This document shows positions 43,159-51,307 of a stretch of 64,000 bases of DNA, piece after piece. Under the pieces are notes generated by a model, which was not told the DNA's origin, made no database searches, and worked only from the letters and a program-made list of their open reading frames with translations. Source of the DNA: Streptomyces guryensis (GTDB lineage Bacteria > Actinomycetota > Actinomycetes > Streptomycetales > Streptomycetaceae); assembly GCF_021261325.1 (NCBI RefSeq), contig NZ_JAJSBI010000033.1, forward strand, positions 40,212-104,211, written 5' to 3'. The translations under genes and the position numbers were made by a program. Positions within the stretch are counted from its first letter, which is position 1. Every line of letters begins with the position of its first letter.

Positions 43159-44378
43159 ACCCGGCGCACAACATCGCACGCCGCGGTCTTCTGGCCGGCG
43201 CTGCCGCTGTGGCCGGAGCCGGGCTCGTGGCCGCCGACCGGCAGGCCGCCTCCGCCGCCGCGCAGCCCCGCGAGAGTGGGCGGGTGGTCTTTCACGGGCG
43301 GCACCAGGCGGGGATCGTCACTCCGGCGCAGCGCGCCACGGCGTTCGTCGCCTTCGACGCCACCGCGGAGAACCGGGGCGAACTGGCCGACCTGTTGCGC
43401 ACGTTGACGGACCGGGCCCGGTTCCTGACGTCCGGTGGCAGTCCGCAGGAGCTGGGCATCACCGCGCCGCCCGCCGATTCGGGCACCCTCGGCCCGGACG
43501 TCCCCGCAGACGCCCTGACGGTCACCGTGGGCGTCGGCGCCTCGCTCTTCGACGAACGGTACGGCCTGGGCTCCCGCGCGCCCCACCGGCTCACCACGAT
43601 GCCGTCGTTCCCCGACGACGACCTGGATGCCGCCTGGTGCCACGGCGATCTGAGCGTGCAGTTGTGCGCGGCCAACCAGGACACGGTGCTGCACGCCCTG
43701 CGCGATCTCACCCGGCACACCCGCGGCGGCATGCAGGTGCGCTGGCGCATGGACGGCTTCGTCAGCCCGCCCCGCCCCTCGGGCGCTCCCCGCAACCACC
43801 TGGGGTTCAAGGACGGGATCGCCAACCCCGACCGACGCGACGCCCGGGCGATGGACCGCCTGGTGTGGGTGGGCAGTGGCGCGGGCGAGCCCGACTGGGC
43901 CGTGGGCGGGAGCTATCAGGTCGTACGGCTGATCCGCATGCTGGTGGAGTTCTGGGACCGGGTCTCGATCACCGAGCAGGAGCGGATGTTCGGCCGCGCC
44001 CGGGACACCGGCGCACCCCTGGACGGGCACCACGAGACGGACACCCCCAACTACCCGCAGGACCCGCAGGGCGATGTGATCCCCCTGGACAGCCACATCC
44101 GGCGAGCCAATCCGCGCACCGGCGCCACCGAAGACCAGCGCATCCTGCGCCGCGGCTACAACTACGACCGCGGCACGGACAGCAACGGCAACCTCGACAT
44201 GGGCCTGCTGTTCTGCTGCTACCAACAGGATCTGGCCCGCCAGTTCGAGACGGTGCAGAAGCGGCTGGCCGGCGAGCCGCTCGTCGACTACGTCACCCCG
44301 TTCGGCGGCGGCTACTTCTTCGCCCTGCCCGGTGTGCGGGACGGCTCCGACTGGCTGGGGCGCGCGCTACTGGCCTGA
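43155..44378 (+). CDS. efeB: Deferrochelatase/peroxidase EfeB (DyP type)
   Basis: 407 residues. Tat signal (IARRGLLAGAAAVAGAGLVA) then a DyP peroxidase with the GxxDG motif in 'NHLGFKDGIANP', 'SYQVVRLIRMLVEFWD', 'DTPNYPQDPQGDVIPLDSHIRRANPR' (heme-side His and Arg) and the closing 'YVTPFGGGYFFALPGV'. Exported by Tat, it removes iron from heme or oxidises Fe(II) for uptake with EfeO. GTG 43155 overlaps the preceding stop. Confidence 0.93.
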   Translation: MNPAHNIARRGLLAGAAAVAGAGLVAADRQAASAAAQPRESGRVVFHGRHQAGIVTPAQRATAFVAFDATAENRGELADLLRTLTDRARFLTSGGSPQELGITAPPADSGTLGPDVPADALTVTVGVGASLFDERYGLGSRAPHRLTTMPSFPDDDLDAAWCHGDLSVQLCAANQDTVLHALRDLTRHTRGGMQVRWRMDGFVSPPRPSGAPRNHLGFKDGIANPDRRDARAMDRLVWVGSGAGEPDWAVGGSYQVVRLIRMLVEFWDRVSITEQERMFGRARDTGAPLDGHHETDTPNYPQDPQGDVIPLDSHIRRANPRTGATEDQRILRRGYNYDRGTDSNGNLDMGLLFCCYQQDLARQFETVQKRLAGEPLVDYVTPFGGGYFFALPGVRDGSDWLGRALLA

Positions 44379-44393
44379 TCCCGCCCTGCCGAT

Positions 44394-44439
44394 TTCGGTC
44401 AAGAGCATGCCAAGAGATGATGAGGATTTCCTGACCGAA
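44394..44439. terminator. Possible efe terminator
   Basis: TTCGGTCA (44394-44401) and TGACCGAA (44432-44439) form an 8-bp stem with a 30-nt loop just after the efeB stop. The long loop makes it a weak terminator; it could instead be a regulatory repeat. Confidence 0.35.
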
Positions 44440-44525
44440 GATTCGCTGACGCGTCATTGCCACTCCCCCGCCCCGCCGCCACCATTGCCCAGGATCCAGC
44501 CGTAGATGTCCTGGCCACGGATTCC

Positions 44526-44560
44526 GTGGCGGTGGATTCGGTGGAATGCAGTGGAATTCC
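44526..44560. promoter_or_regulatory. Direct repeats GTGG(A) upstream of phosphoesterase
   Basis: Three repeats, GTGGATTCG, GTGGAATGCA and GTGGAATTCC, start at 44532, 44541 and 44551, about one helical turn apart, with a fourth GTGG at 44526. They end 24 bp before ATG 44584. Direct repeats at this period suit a response-regulator site such as PhoP, but the sequence does not match the PHO box. Confidence 0.35.
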
Positions 44561-44583
44561 GTGCTCTCGGAAGGCGAGACAGC

Positions 44584-46470
44584 ATGATCGGCACAGGTAG
44601 TACCCCAAGGTCGCGGCGGCGGTTGACGCGCGTAGGCGCCCTGCTCGGTGCGGCGGCCCTGGCGAGCGCGGGCGGTGCCGTCACCGCCTCGGCGGCCGCC
44701 GGCGGCCAGGGCGGCCACTCCGGCGCGCACACCGCGACACCGATCAAGCACGTGGTGGTGATCTACGACGAGAACAACTCGTTCGACCACTACTTCGCCA
44801 CCTATCCGAAGGCCGCCAACACCGACGGCACCAAGTTCAAGGCGGCGGCGCACACCCCGAAGGCCGACAACCTCCTCAACGCCGGGCTCCTCAAGAACAA
44901 CCCGAACCTCTACAAGCCCAAGCGGCTGGCCAGTTCGCAGGCCATGACCTGCGACCAGAACCACTCCTACGGCCCCGAGCAGTACGCGGCCGACGGCGGC
45001 AAGGCCGACAAGTACGTCGAGAACACCGAGGTCAACAAGTGCAGCGGGCTCTTCGGCGAGCCCGGCCTGGTGATGGACTACTACGACGGCAACACCGTCA
45101 CGGCGCTGTGGAACTACGCCCAGCACTACGCGCTCAACGACAAGTCGTTCAGCTCGGTCTACGGGCCCTCCACACCCGGCGCGCTCAACCTGATCTCCGG
45201 CCAGACCCACGGCGTGATCTCCGTCGACCCGGCCTCGGGCACGGAGAACCCGAAGCAGACGTCGGCCCCGGACCCGTACACCGTCCTCTCCCCGAACGCC
45301 AAGGGCGTCGGCACGCTGGTCAACGACCCGGACCCCGCTTTCGACGACTGCTCGGACAAGGACCACACGTCGACCAACGCGCTGGCGGTCATGCAGGGCA
45401 AGAACATCGGTGACCTGCTCAACTCCAGGGGCGTGAGCTGGGGTTGGTTCCAGGGCGGCTTCCGGCCCAGCACCGCCTGGGACGGCAAGCAGGGCGACTA
45501 CGCCAAGTGCGGCGGCGCCACCCACGCCAACGTCGGCGGCGCGGCGTCGGAGGACTACAGCCCGCACCACTCGCCGTTCGAGTACTACAAGTCGACGTCC
45601 AACCCGCACCACCTGGCCCCCAAGAGCGTCGCCGAGATCGGACACGCCGGCCGGGCCAACCACAACTACGACCTGACGGACTTCGACGCGGCCCTCGAGG
45701 CCGGCCGCCTGCCCGCGGTGAGCTTCCTGAAGGCGGCCGAGTACCAGGACGGTCACGCCGGCTACTCGGACCCGACGGACGAACAGCACTTCCTGGTCAA
45801 GGAGATCAACGCGCTGCAGCAGTCGCCGCAGTGGAAGTCCACCGCGGTCGTCGTCGCCTACGACGACTCCGACGGCTGGTACGACCACGTGGCCGACAAG
45901 GTGCTCAACGGCTCCAAGGACGCCACCGCCGGCTCCAACGGCAAGGCCCTGGACAGCCCCGCCTGCCAGTCCGGTCCGGCCGCGGCCGGCGGCTACGCGG
46001 ACCGCTGCGGCCCCGGCACCCGGCAGCCGCTGCTGGTCATCTCCCCCTACAGCAGGGTCAATTCGATCGACCACACCGCCACCGAGCAGGCGTCGATCAC
46101 CCGGTTCATCGAGAACAACTGGCACACCGGCCGCATCGGTGACGCCTCCTTCGACCGGCGCTCCGGAACCCTGAGCGGCCTGTTCGACTTCAAGCACCCC
46201 AACAACAAGCAGGTGCTGCTGAACACGGACGGCTCGGTCAAGTCCGTGAAGGGCATCCCGCACCACAGCGGGACAGTCACCGACGCCTCCGCCCAGGGTG
46301 CCTACCCGCCCTACGTCCAGGACCTCAAGGCGCAGAACGTCGCCGACACCGGCTCGGCCTCCCCGGCGCTGCCGATAGCCGTCGCCGCGGGTCTGCTCAC
46401 CGCGGGCGCCACCGGCACCGCGTTCGCCCTGCACCGCCGCAGGCGGCGCATCGGGCACGCCGCCCACTAG
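44584..46470 (+). CDS. Cell-surface phosphoesterase (phospholipase C family)
   Basis: 628 residues. Signal peptide with twin Arg-rich start (RSRRRLTRVGALLGAAALAS). PF04185 core: 'IKHVVVIYDENNSFDHYFATYP' (metal Glu/Asn), 'NYAQHYALNDKSF', 'TPGALNLISGQTHG', 'VVVAYDDSDGWYDH' and 'TRQPLLVISPYSRVN'. A C-terminal helix plus Arg tail (PIAVAAGLLTAGATGTAFAL, then HRRRRR) suggests membrane anchoring. It hydrolyses phospholipids or other phosphoesters. ATG 44584 is preceded by GGAAGGCGAG. Confidence 0.9.
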   Translation: MIGTGSTPRSRRRLTRVGALLGAAALASAGGAVTASAAAGGQGGHSGAHTATPIKHVVVIYDENNSFDHYFATYPKAANTDGTKFKAAAHTPKADNLLNAGLLKNNPNLYKPKRLASSQAMTCDQNHSYGPEQYAADGGKADKYVENTEVNKCSGLFGEPGLVMDYYDGNTVTALWNYAQHYALNDKSFSSVYGPSTPGALNLISGQTHGVISVDPASGTENPKQTSAPDPYTVLSPNAKGVGTLVNDPDPAFDDCSDKDHTSTNALAVMQGKNIGDLLNSRGVSWGWFQGGFRPSTAWDGKQGDYAKCGGATHANVGGAASEDYSPHHSPFEYYKSTSNPHHLAPKSVAEIGHAGRANHNYDLTDFDAALEAGRLPAVSFLKAAEYQDGHAGYSDPTDEQHFLVKEINALQQSPQWKSTAVVVAYDDSDGWYDHVADKVLNGSKDATAGSNGKALDSPACQSGPAAAGGYADRCGPGTRQPLLVISPYSRVNSIDHTATEQASITRFIENNWHTGRIGDASFDRRSGTLSGLFDFKHPNNKQVLLNTDGSVKSVKGIPHHSGTVTDASAQGAYPPYVQDLKAQNVADTGSASPALPIAVAAGLLTAGATGTAFALHRRRRRIGHAAH

Positions 46471-46483
46471 GAGGGTCTGCACC

Positions 46484-46518
46484 GGACGGTCCGCTGGGCA
46501 CCTGCCCGCGGACCGTCC
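46484..46518. terminator. Bidirectional terminator hairpin
   Basis: GGACGGTCCGC (46484-46494) and GCGGACCGTCC (46508-46518) pair perfectly; inside, GGGCA and TGCCC extend the stem. A short T run (CTTTT) follows at about 46521. Between the convergent phosphoesterase and MFS genes. Confidence 0.85.
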
Positions 46519-46525
46519 GCGCTTT

Positions 46526-47749
46526 TCAGGACGGACGCCCCGGCCGGGTGACGGCGAGCAGGACGAGCGCCAGGGCCTGGACCGCCAGGGTGACGACGAT
46601 CAGCGCCGGAATCGAGCGGGCGTACAGGGCGCCGGCGAGGATGCCGCCGACCAGCGTGGCCGCGCCGACCACGGCGGCGAACAGACCGTAGGCGGTGGCG
46701 CGGCGCCCGGGCGGCACGAGGTCGGCGACGGTGGCCCGCAGCGTCGACTCCTGTACGCCCATCACGGCGCCCCACAGCAGCGCGCCCGCCACGACCAGGG
46801 CCACGGTGTCGGTGAAGGCGAGCAGCGGCACTCCGGCCGCCAGGACGGGCAGGACGGCCAAGGTGCGGGTGCCGAACCGGTCGTAGGCCCAGCCGGTGGC
46901 CAGTGCGGCGAGTGCGTCGACGCCCATGGCGGCGGCGTACAGCACCGGCACCGCCGCGGTGGGCAGCAGATGCCGCTCGACCAGGTGGTAGGAGAGCACA
47001 CCGAAGGTCGCGAACCCGGCCAGCGTCGCGCCGGTGAAGGCGGCGTACACCCAGAAGGCGCGCGGCAGCCTCGCCCGTCCGACGTGCCCCACGGCGACCG
47101 TGGGTTCCGGTTCGGGCTCGTAGGCGGCCGGATCCGGCACCCGGTGGCGCAGCCACACCAGCAGGGCCAGTACGGCGACCCCGGGCGCGGCCAGGACACC
47201 CAGCGCGGGCCCGTAGTCGTCGCCGGTCGCGGCCAGCATCCCGGCCACGACCAGGGGGCCGATCAGTGCTCCGACCTGGTCCATCGCCTCGTGGACGGCG
47301 AAGCCTCGGCCGCGCCCGGTGGCGGCTGTGGCATGCGAGAGGAGGGTGTCCTTGGCCGGTGAGCGCACCGCCTTGCCCACGCGTTCGGCGATCACCAGCG
47401 CGCTCGCCACCCACAGGACCCCGGCCAGACCGAGCACCGGCACGGAGACCACCGTCAGCGTGTATCCGGCGATCGTCCACGCCCAGAAGCGGCGGGTGCG
47501 GTCGGTCAGCGGCCCGGAGGCCAGCCGCAGCACCAGCGCGGCGGCCTCGCCCACGCCGGTGACCACGCCGACGACCAGGGCGGACGCGCCCAGCGAGGCG
47601 AGCAGGGGGCCGGTGACGGAGCGGGCGCCCTCGTAGACGAAGTCGGCCAGCAGGCTGACCGTGCCGAAGGCGACGACGAACCGCCACGGCCGCATCCCGG
47701 GCCCGGCCTCCGCGGCCTGAGGCGTGGTTCTGTCGCCGGTCCCGCGCAT
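46526..47749 (-). CDS. MFS transporter
   Basis: 407 residues, 12 helices. Loop motifs 'LASGPLTDRTRRFWAWTI' (G-x3-D-R) and 'LATGWAYDRFGTRTLAVL' mark the two halves of an MFS protein. 'SLLADFVYEGARSVTGPLL' at the start recalls MFS members of the multidrug or nickel-resistance type. Substrate unknown. ATG 47749. The 168 bp to the next gene hold nothing clear. Confidence 0.87.
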   Translation of the reverse strand: MRGTGDRTTPQAAEAGPGMRPWRFVVAFGTVSLLADFVYEGARSVTGPLLASLGASALVVGVVTGVGEAAALVLRLASGPLTDRTRRFWAWTIAGYTLTVVSVPVLGLAGVLWVASALVIAERVGKAVRSPAKDTLLSHATAATGRGRGFAVHEAMDQVGALIGPLVVAGMLAATGDDYGPALGVLAAPGVAVLALLVWLRHRVPDPAAYEPEPEPTVAVGHVGRARLPRAFWVYAAFTGATLAGFATFGVLSYHLVERHLLPTAAVPVLYAAAMGVDALAALATGWAYDRFGTRTLAVLPVLAAGVPLLAFTDTVALVVAGALLWGAVMGVQESTLRATVADLVPPGRRATAYGLFAAVVGAATLVGGILAGALYARSIPALIVVTLAVQALALVLLAVTRPGRPS

Positions 47750-47917
47750 GGCTGTGGCGCTCCTCGCCCGGCGTGCGGCACTTCGTCGCCCTGCGCGAAC
47801 GGGCGCACACCGCTGCGTACGACGGTAACCGCACCCGTCGGGCCGAGAGCAGCCGGACGGGCGAAGGGCGCAACTGCTGAGCGCCGACGCCCGCCCGGCT
47901 CGGTGGGACCGTTCCTG

Positions 47918-48745
47918 CTAGGCCGTGTGTTCGCCGTCCGGTGTCGGGACCCGGCCCGGCTCCTGCACCTCCTCGCCGGTCAGATACGGCGAGATGAACA
48001 GCTTGTAGATGGCGGCACCGACCACGCCGCCGACCAGGGGCCCGACGATCGGCACCCAGAAGTAGAAGTTGCCGTACTGGTCCCGCCAGGCGGTCCCGTA
48101 CCCGGTGAGGTAACTGGCGAGCCGCGGCCCGAAGTCACGGGCCGGGTTGATGGCGTAGCCGGCGTCGGTGCCCCAGGCCATGCCGATCGCCACGACCAGG
48201 AAACCGATGATGAGCGGCGCCAGGTTGGCGCCGGGCGGGGTGTTGAGCAGGTCGGTGACGGCGAAGATGAGCAGGACCAGGATGGCGGTGCCGATCACCT
48301 GGTCACGCAGGGCGCCGAGCTCGCTCACCGGCAGGGCGCCGTTTCCCGGGAGGGTGGAGAAGACGAACTGGGTCTTGATGGTGTGGCCGGGGTCGACCTT
48401 CGCCAGGACCTCCGTGTAGTTCCAGCGCACCAGCAGCGCGGCGACGAAGGCGCCCACGGTCTGCGCCACCACGTACGGCCCGACCTTTTTCCATGCGAAG
48501 CCCTTGAAGCAGGCCAGGGCCAGGGTGACAGCGGGGTTGAGATGGGCGCCGCTGAGCCGGGCCGCGATGTAGACGCCGAACGTGACGCCGAAACCCCAGG
48601 CCCAGGCGATGCTGTCGTGGTCGCCGAGACCGCCGGCCACCACCTGGGCGACCACACCGCAGCCGAAGAGGATCAGGACCATGGTGCCCAGGAACTCGGC
48701 CGACAGTTCGCCGACCAGTTCCCTTCTGGAAGTCTGCTCCGCCAT
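47918..48745 (-). CDS. MIP family channel (aquaporin/glycerol facilitator)
   Basis: 275 residues, six helices with the two NPA boxes 'GAHLNPAVTLALACF' and 'GYAINPARDFGPRLASYL'. Asp after the second box (NPARD) marks the glycerol-facilitator (GlpF) branch, as does 'GVYIAARLSGAHLNPA'. It passes glycerol or small neutral solutes. No glycerol kinase gene is adjacent. ATG 48745 has GGAAGGCGGTG upstream; a longer frame to 48889 lacks support. Confidence 0.92.
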   Translation of the reverse strand: MAEQTSRRELVGELSAEFLGTMVLILFGCGVVAQVVAGGLGDHDSIAWAWGFGVTFGVYIAARLSGAHLNPAVTLALACFKGFAWKKVGPYVVAQTVGAFVAALLVRWNYTEVLAKVDPGHTIKTQFVFSTLPGNGALPVSELGALRDQVIGTAILVLLIFAVTDLLNTPPGANLAPLIIGFLVVAIGMAWGTDAGYAINPARDFGPRLASYLTGYGTAWRDQYGNFYFWVPIVGPLVGGVVGAAIYKLFISPYLTGEEVQEPGRVPTPDGEHTA

Positions 48746-48963
48746 GAGGCACCGCCTTCCGCCAGAAATGGTTGTGTCCGCGAGGGTAGTTGTCCGGCGC
48801 GAGGCGTCCAGGGGCCCAGCATCAACTGGAGTAACCGCCACCACTTCCGCCCTGAGCCGGCCCCGGTGTGCGCCGCCTCGGGGCGTCACCTACGACGATG
48901 GCACAGGGATCACGAGCCCGCAGCGCGACGCCCTGCCGCGGTCCTGGCGGCGGCCGTTCCTCG

Positions 48964-49548
48964 TCAGCTCGTCTTGCGCCCCCACAGGGGCCCGAAGCGG
49001 GCCCATTCCGTGTCCCACCGGGACATCCGGCGGCGTTCCAGACGGCCGCACAGGACACGGCCCCCGATGAAGGGCACGGCCGCTGCGCTCATGCCCACGA
49101 GGGCGCCGATCAGCGAGGAGCGCAGCTGGGCCTGGGCGGCGGTGGCGGGCCGGGTGACCAGATGGCCCTGCGGGTCGGTCCAGATGGTGACCGCCGAGCC
49201 GGCACTGCTGCCGGGGCCGACCCGGACCTGCCCGGTGTGTGCGGTGCCGTCCGGGGCGGTCCAGCGCACGTTTCCCCACACCCGGTCGCCGCTGAACGTG
49301 GCGGGGTGGTCGGAGGCCGAACCGGGCGCCTTCTGCGTCAGCCGCGCCGCGACCTGCCGCCACTCGACGCGCTCGCGGGCCAGACCGTCCTCGACGGATC
49401 TGGTGGCCGTCAGACCCGCGAGCACGCCGGCCAGGACGGTGACCAGCCAGGCACCGAGCACGACCCACGCCTCCACCGCGTCGGCGCGACGCTTGAGCGG
49501 GTTGCGCCGCCAGCGCCACAGCCACACCTTCGGACCACGGAACGCCAT
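48964..49548 (-). CDS. Rv1733c-like membrane protein
   Basis: 194 residues. 'FRGPKVWLWRWRRNPLKRRAD' then a first helix (AWVVLGAWLVTVLAGVLAGL), an extracytoplasmic loop with 'VRWTAPDGTAHTGQVRVGPG' and a second helix (LIGALVGMSAAAVPFIGG), with an Arg-rich end. This two-helix pattern matches the actinobacterial Rv1733c family of unknown role. ATG 49548 lies 9 bp after AGGAGG. Confidence 0.75.
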   Translation of the reverse strand: MAFRGPKVWLWRWRRNPLKRRADAVEAWVVLGAWLVTVLAGVLAGLTATRSVEDGLARERVEWRQVAARLTQKAPGSASDHPATFSGDRVWGNVRWTAPDGTAHTGQVRVGPGSSAGSAVTIWTDPQGHLVTRPATAAQAQLRSSLIGALVGMSAAAVPFIGGRVLCGRLERRRMSRWDTEWARFGPLWGRKTS

Positions 49549-49774
49549 CGAAGGCATCCTCCTCATGAGCGCACGATCATCCGGAACCTCCCTCCCATAC
49601 GGGCGGAGGCCGCCGGATGCTCAGGTCGACTCCACCGACTCGACGGTGGCACGCGTCACCTCGCTCGCGCCGGCGTCTGCGCAAGCGGGGCCGGTTATCG
49701 CCGCTCAAGCCGACAACACCGATCTGACCTGCACTGATGGCAGTTCCAGAGGAGACTGAAGCTCCTATTGGCTG

Positions 49775-50989
49775 TCAAGCGGCTTGGAGCCAGTTGCGGT
49801 AGGCGTTGGCGAGGTCGTCGTCGCGGCGTGTGCCGCGTTCGATGCAGGAGATGACGGCGGGCCGGACACCGAAGTGGTGGGCGACGGCGGTGAGTGTGAT
49901 GTTCTTGGCCTGGCGTGCGGGCCGCAGGTCCGCGATGTCGGGCACGGTGACCGTGGTGGTCAGGTAGCGGAACACTTCCCGGGCGATGGCTCGTTTGAGG
50001 AGCCGGATGATCTCCTTCTTGGTGCGGCCTGCTGTGCTCTGCCGGGTCACGTAGTCACGGGTGCGGCGGTCGCTGGACATGCGGACGAGGGCTATCCGGT
50101 AGAGGGCCGCGTTCGCGGCCCGGTCTCCGCCTCGTGAGAGGCGGTGGCGGTTGGTCTTGCCGCTGGAGGCCGGGACCGGTGCGACGCCGCACAGGGCTGC
50201 GAAGGACGCCTCGGTGCGCAGGCGGTCCCGGTTGCCGCCGGCGGTGATCAGCAGCTGGGCCGCGGTGTCGGGACCGACGCCGTAGGCCGCCCGCAGGCCC
50301 GGATTGTGTCCGGTGACGACGGCGTCGAGTACGGCGGTGAGCTCGTCGTGCTCGGCGGCCAGGGCTTTCACGCGTCGGGCGAGGCTCTTCAGGGCGGTCA
50401 GGACGGCGGTGTGGACGGCGTCTCCCGTGGGACGCAGGCGTGCCAGGGCGTCGATCAGCGGTTTGCCGTCAAGGGCCCGGTAGTGCGCGCGGATGGTGTC
50501 GGGGGCGCCGATGAGGATGTGCCCGATCTGGTTCATGGCGGCGGTCCGGGCTTTGACCGTGGACCGGGCGGCGTTGTGAAGGGCCCGTATACCGGTGACG
50601 GTCTCGTCCTTGGGCGTGCTCGATGCGCGTCCGGAGAGCGCGGCGCGGGCGGCGGCATAGGCGTCGATGGGGTCGGACTTGCCGCTGCGGCGGCGTTCGG
50701 CCCGGTCGGGGCGGTTGACCTCGACCACGGTCAGACCGTCGGCGCGAGCCGCGTGGGTGAAGCCCGTTCCGTAGGACGCGGTGCCTTCGACGCCGATCGC
50801 GGCCACGTCTCCGTGTGCGGACAGGAACGCGAGGGCTGCCGCATATCCGGCAGAGGTGGTGGGGAACTCGGCGTCGGCGAGATGGCCGCCGTTGCCGGTG
50901 ACGACCGCGACATGAATGGTGTCGGCATGGGAGTCCACACCGCCGAACACCCACTGGCCGACCATGTCCGCTGTGCCCGCTGATGTCAT
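49775..50989 (-). CDS. IS110 family transposase with C-terminal HTH tail
   Basis: 404 residues. DEDD domain: 'VFGGVDSHADTIHVAVV' (first Asp), 'GVEGTASYG', 'RRSGKSDPIDAYAAARAAL' (later Asp). The Tnp domain has 'FAALCGVAPVPASSGKTNRHRLSRGGDRAANAALYRIALVRM', with the Ser nucleophile. About 50 extra residues at the end ('LRPARQAKNITLTAVAHHFG' to 'DDLANAYRNWLQAA') form an XRE-like HTH, unusual for IS110. Its stop is followed at once by TTGACAGCCAATAGGAGC, the element's likely right end. Divergent from a second IS110 gene 318 bp away. Confidence 0.92.
   Translation of the reverse strand: MTSAGTADMVGQWVFGGVDSHADTIHVAVVTGNGGHLADAEFPTTSAGYAAALAFLSAHGDVAAIGVEGTASYGTGFTHAARADGLTVVEVNRPDRAERRRSGKSDPIDAYAAARAALSGRASSTPKDETVTGIRALHNAARSTVKARTAAMNQIGHILIGAPDTIRAHYRALDGKPLIDALARLRPTGDAVHTAVLTALKSLARRVKALAAEHDELTAVLDAVVTGHNPGLRAAYGVGPDTAAQLLITAGGNRDRLRTEASFAALCGVAPVPASSGKTNRHRLSRGGDRAANAALYRIALVRMSSDRRTRDYVTRQSTAGRTKKEIIRLLKRAIAREVFRYLTTTVTVPDIADLRPARQAKNITLTAVAHHFGVRPAVISCIERGTRRDDDLANAYRNWLQAA
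49776..49789. repeat. 14-bp motif shared by both IS110 right ends (copy 1)
   Basis: TGTCAAGCGGCTTG is the exact reverse complement of CAAGCCGCTTGACA at 52332-52345. It covers the last codons and stop of this transposase (CAAGCCGCTTGA), so it is partly coding. Confidence 0.7.
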
Positions 50990-51307
50990 GCTGGAGATGC
51001 CTTCCTAGCCGGAGGCGGCACCGGCCGGGTGGGGCAGACAGGACATTGAGGGGGCTTCTGACCAAGCTCCTGACTTGTTGAATCGACCCCAGATGCTCGG
51101 TCTGCAGCCGTAGCGTCCAGGGTGTCGGTCGGCACGGGCTCGCAGTGCTTCTTGCCGCCTTCGGGCTGGCTCACTGATAGCGTGCCGTCGCCGGCCGACA
51201 CCCGCGCGGTGTGGCTCGACAGAGGCATGAAGGTGACACGGTGACTTCAAGTCAGGGTGCCCGCCGCACTCCCCTTCCTGTCTCATCGAGTGCGAGGGCA
51301 GCAGCCT
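50990..51307. other. Shared left-end region of two IS110 elements
   Basis: 318 bp between two divergent recombinase starts. IS110-type bridge RNAs are made from this side of the gene (established for IS621 and relatives). Two full left ends of the usual 200-300 bp would not fit separately, so at least one is short or truncated. Hairpin-forming stretches are present (for example GGCACCGGCCGGGTGGGGC near 51014), but no RNA was modelled. Confidence 0.45.

Larger units (their letters stand above)
49756..51240 (-). mobile_element. IS110-family element 1 (boundaries approximate)
   Basis: Contains the transposase at 49775-50989. The right end is within about 20 bp after the stop. The left end, which in IS110 elements encodes the guide (bridge) RNA upstream of the recombinase, must lie within 50990-51307. 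The exact limit is not visible, and it shares that gap with element 2. Confidence 0.5.

Noticed and set aside
44293..46482. A 729-codon minus-strand frame opposite the phosphoesterase
   Set aside because: Same reason: antisense shadow, composition dominated by Val, Gly and Arg.
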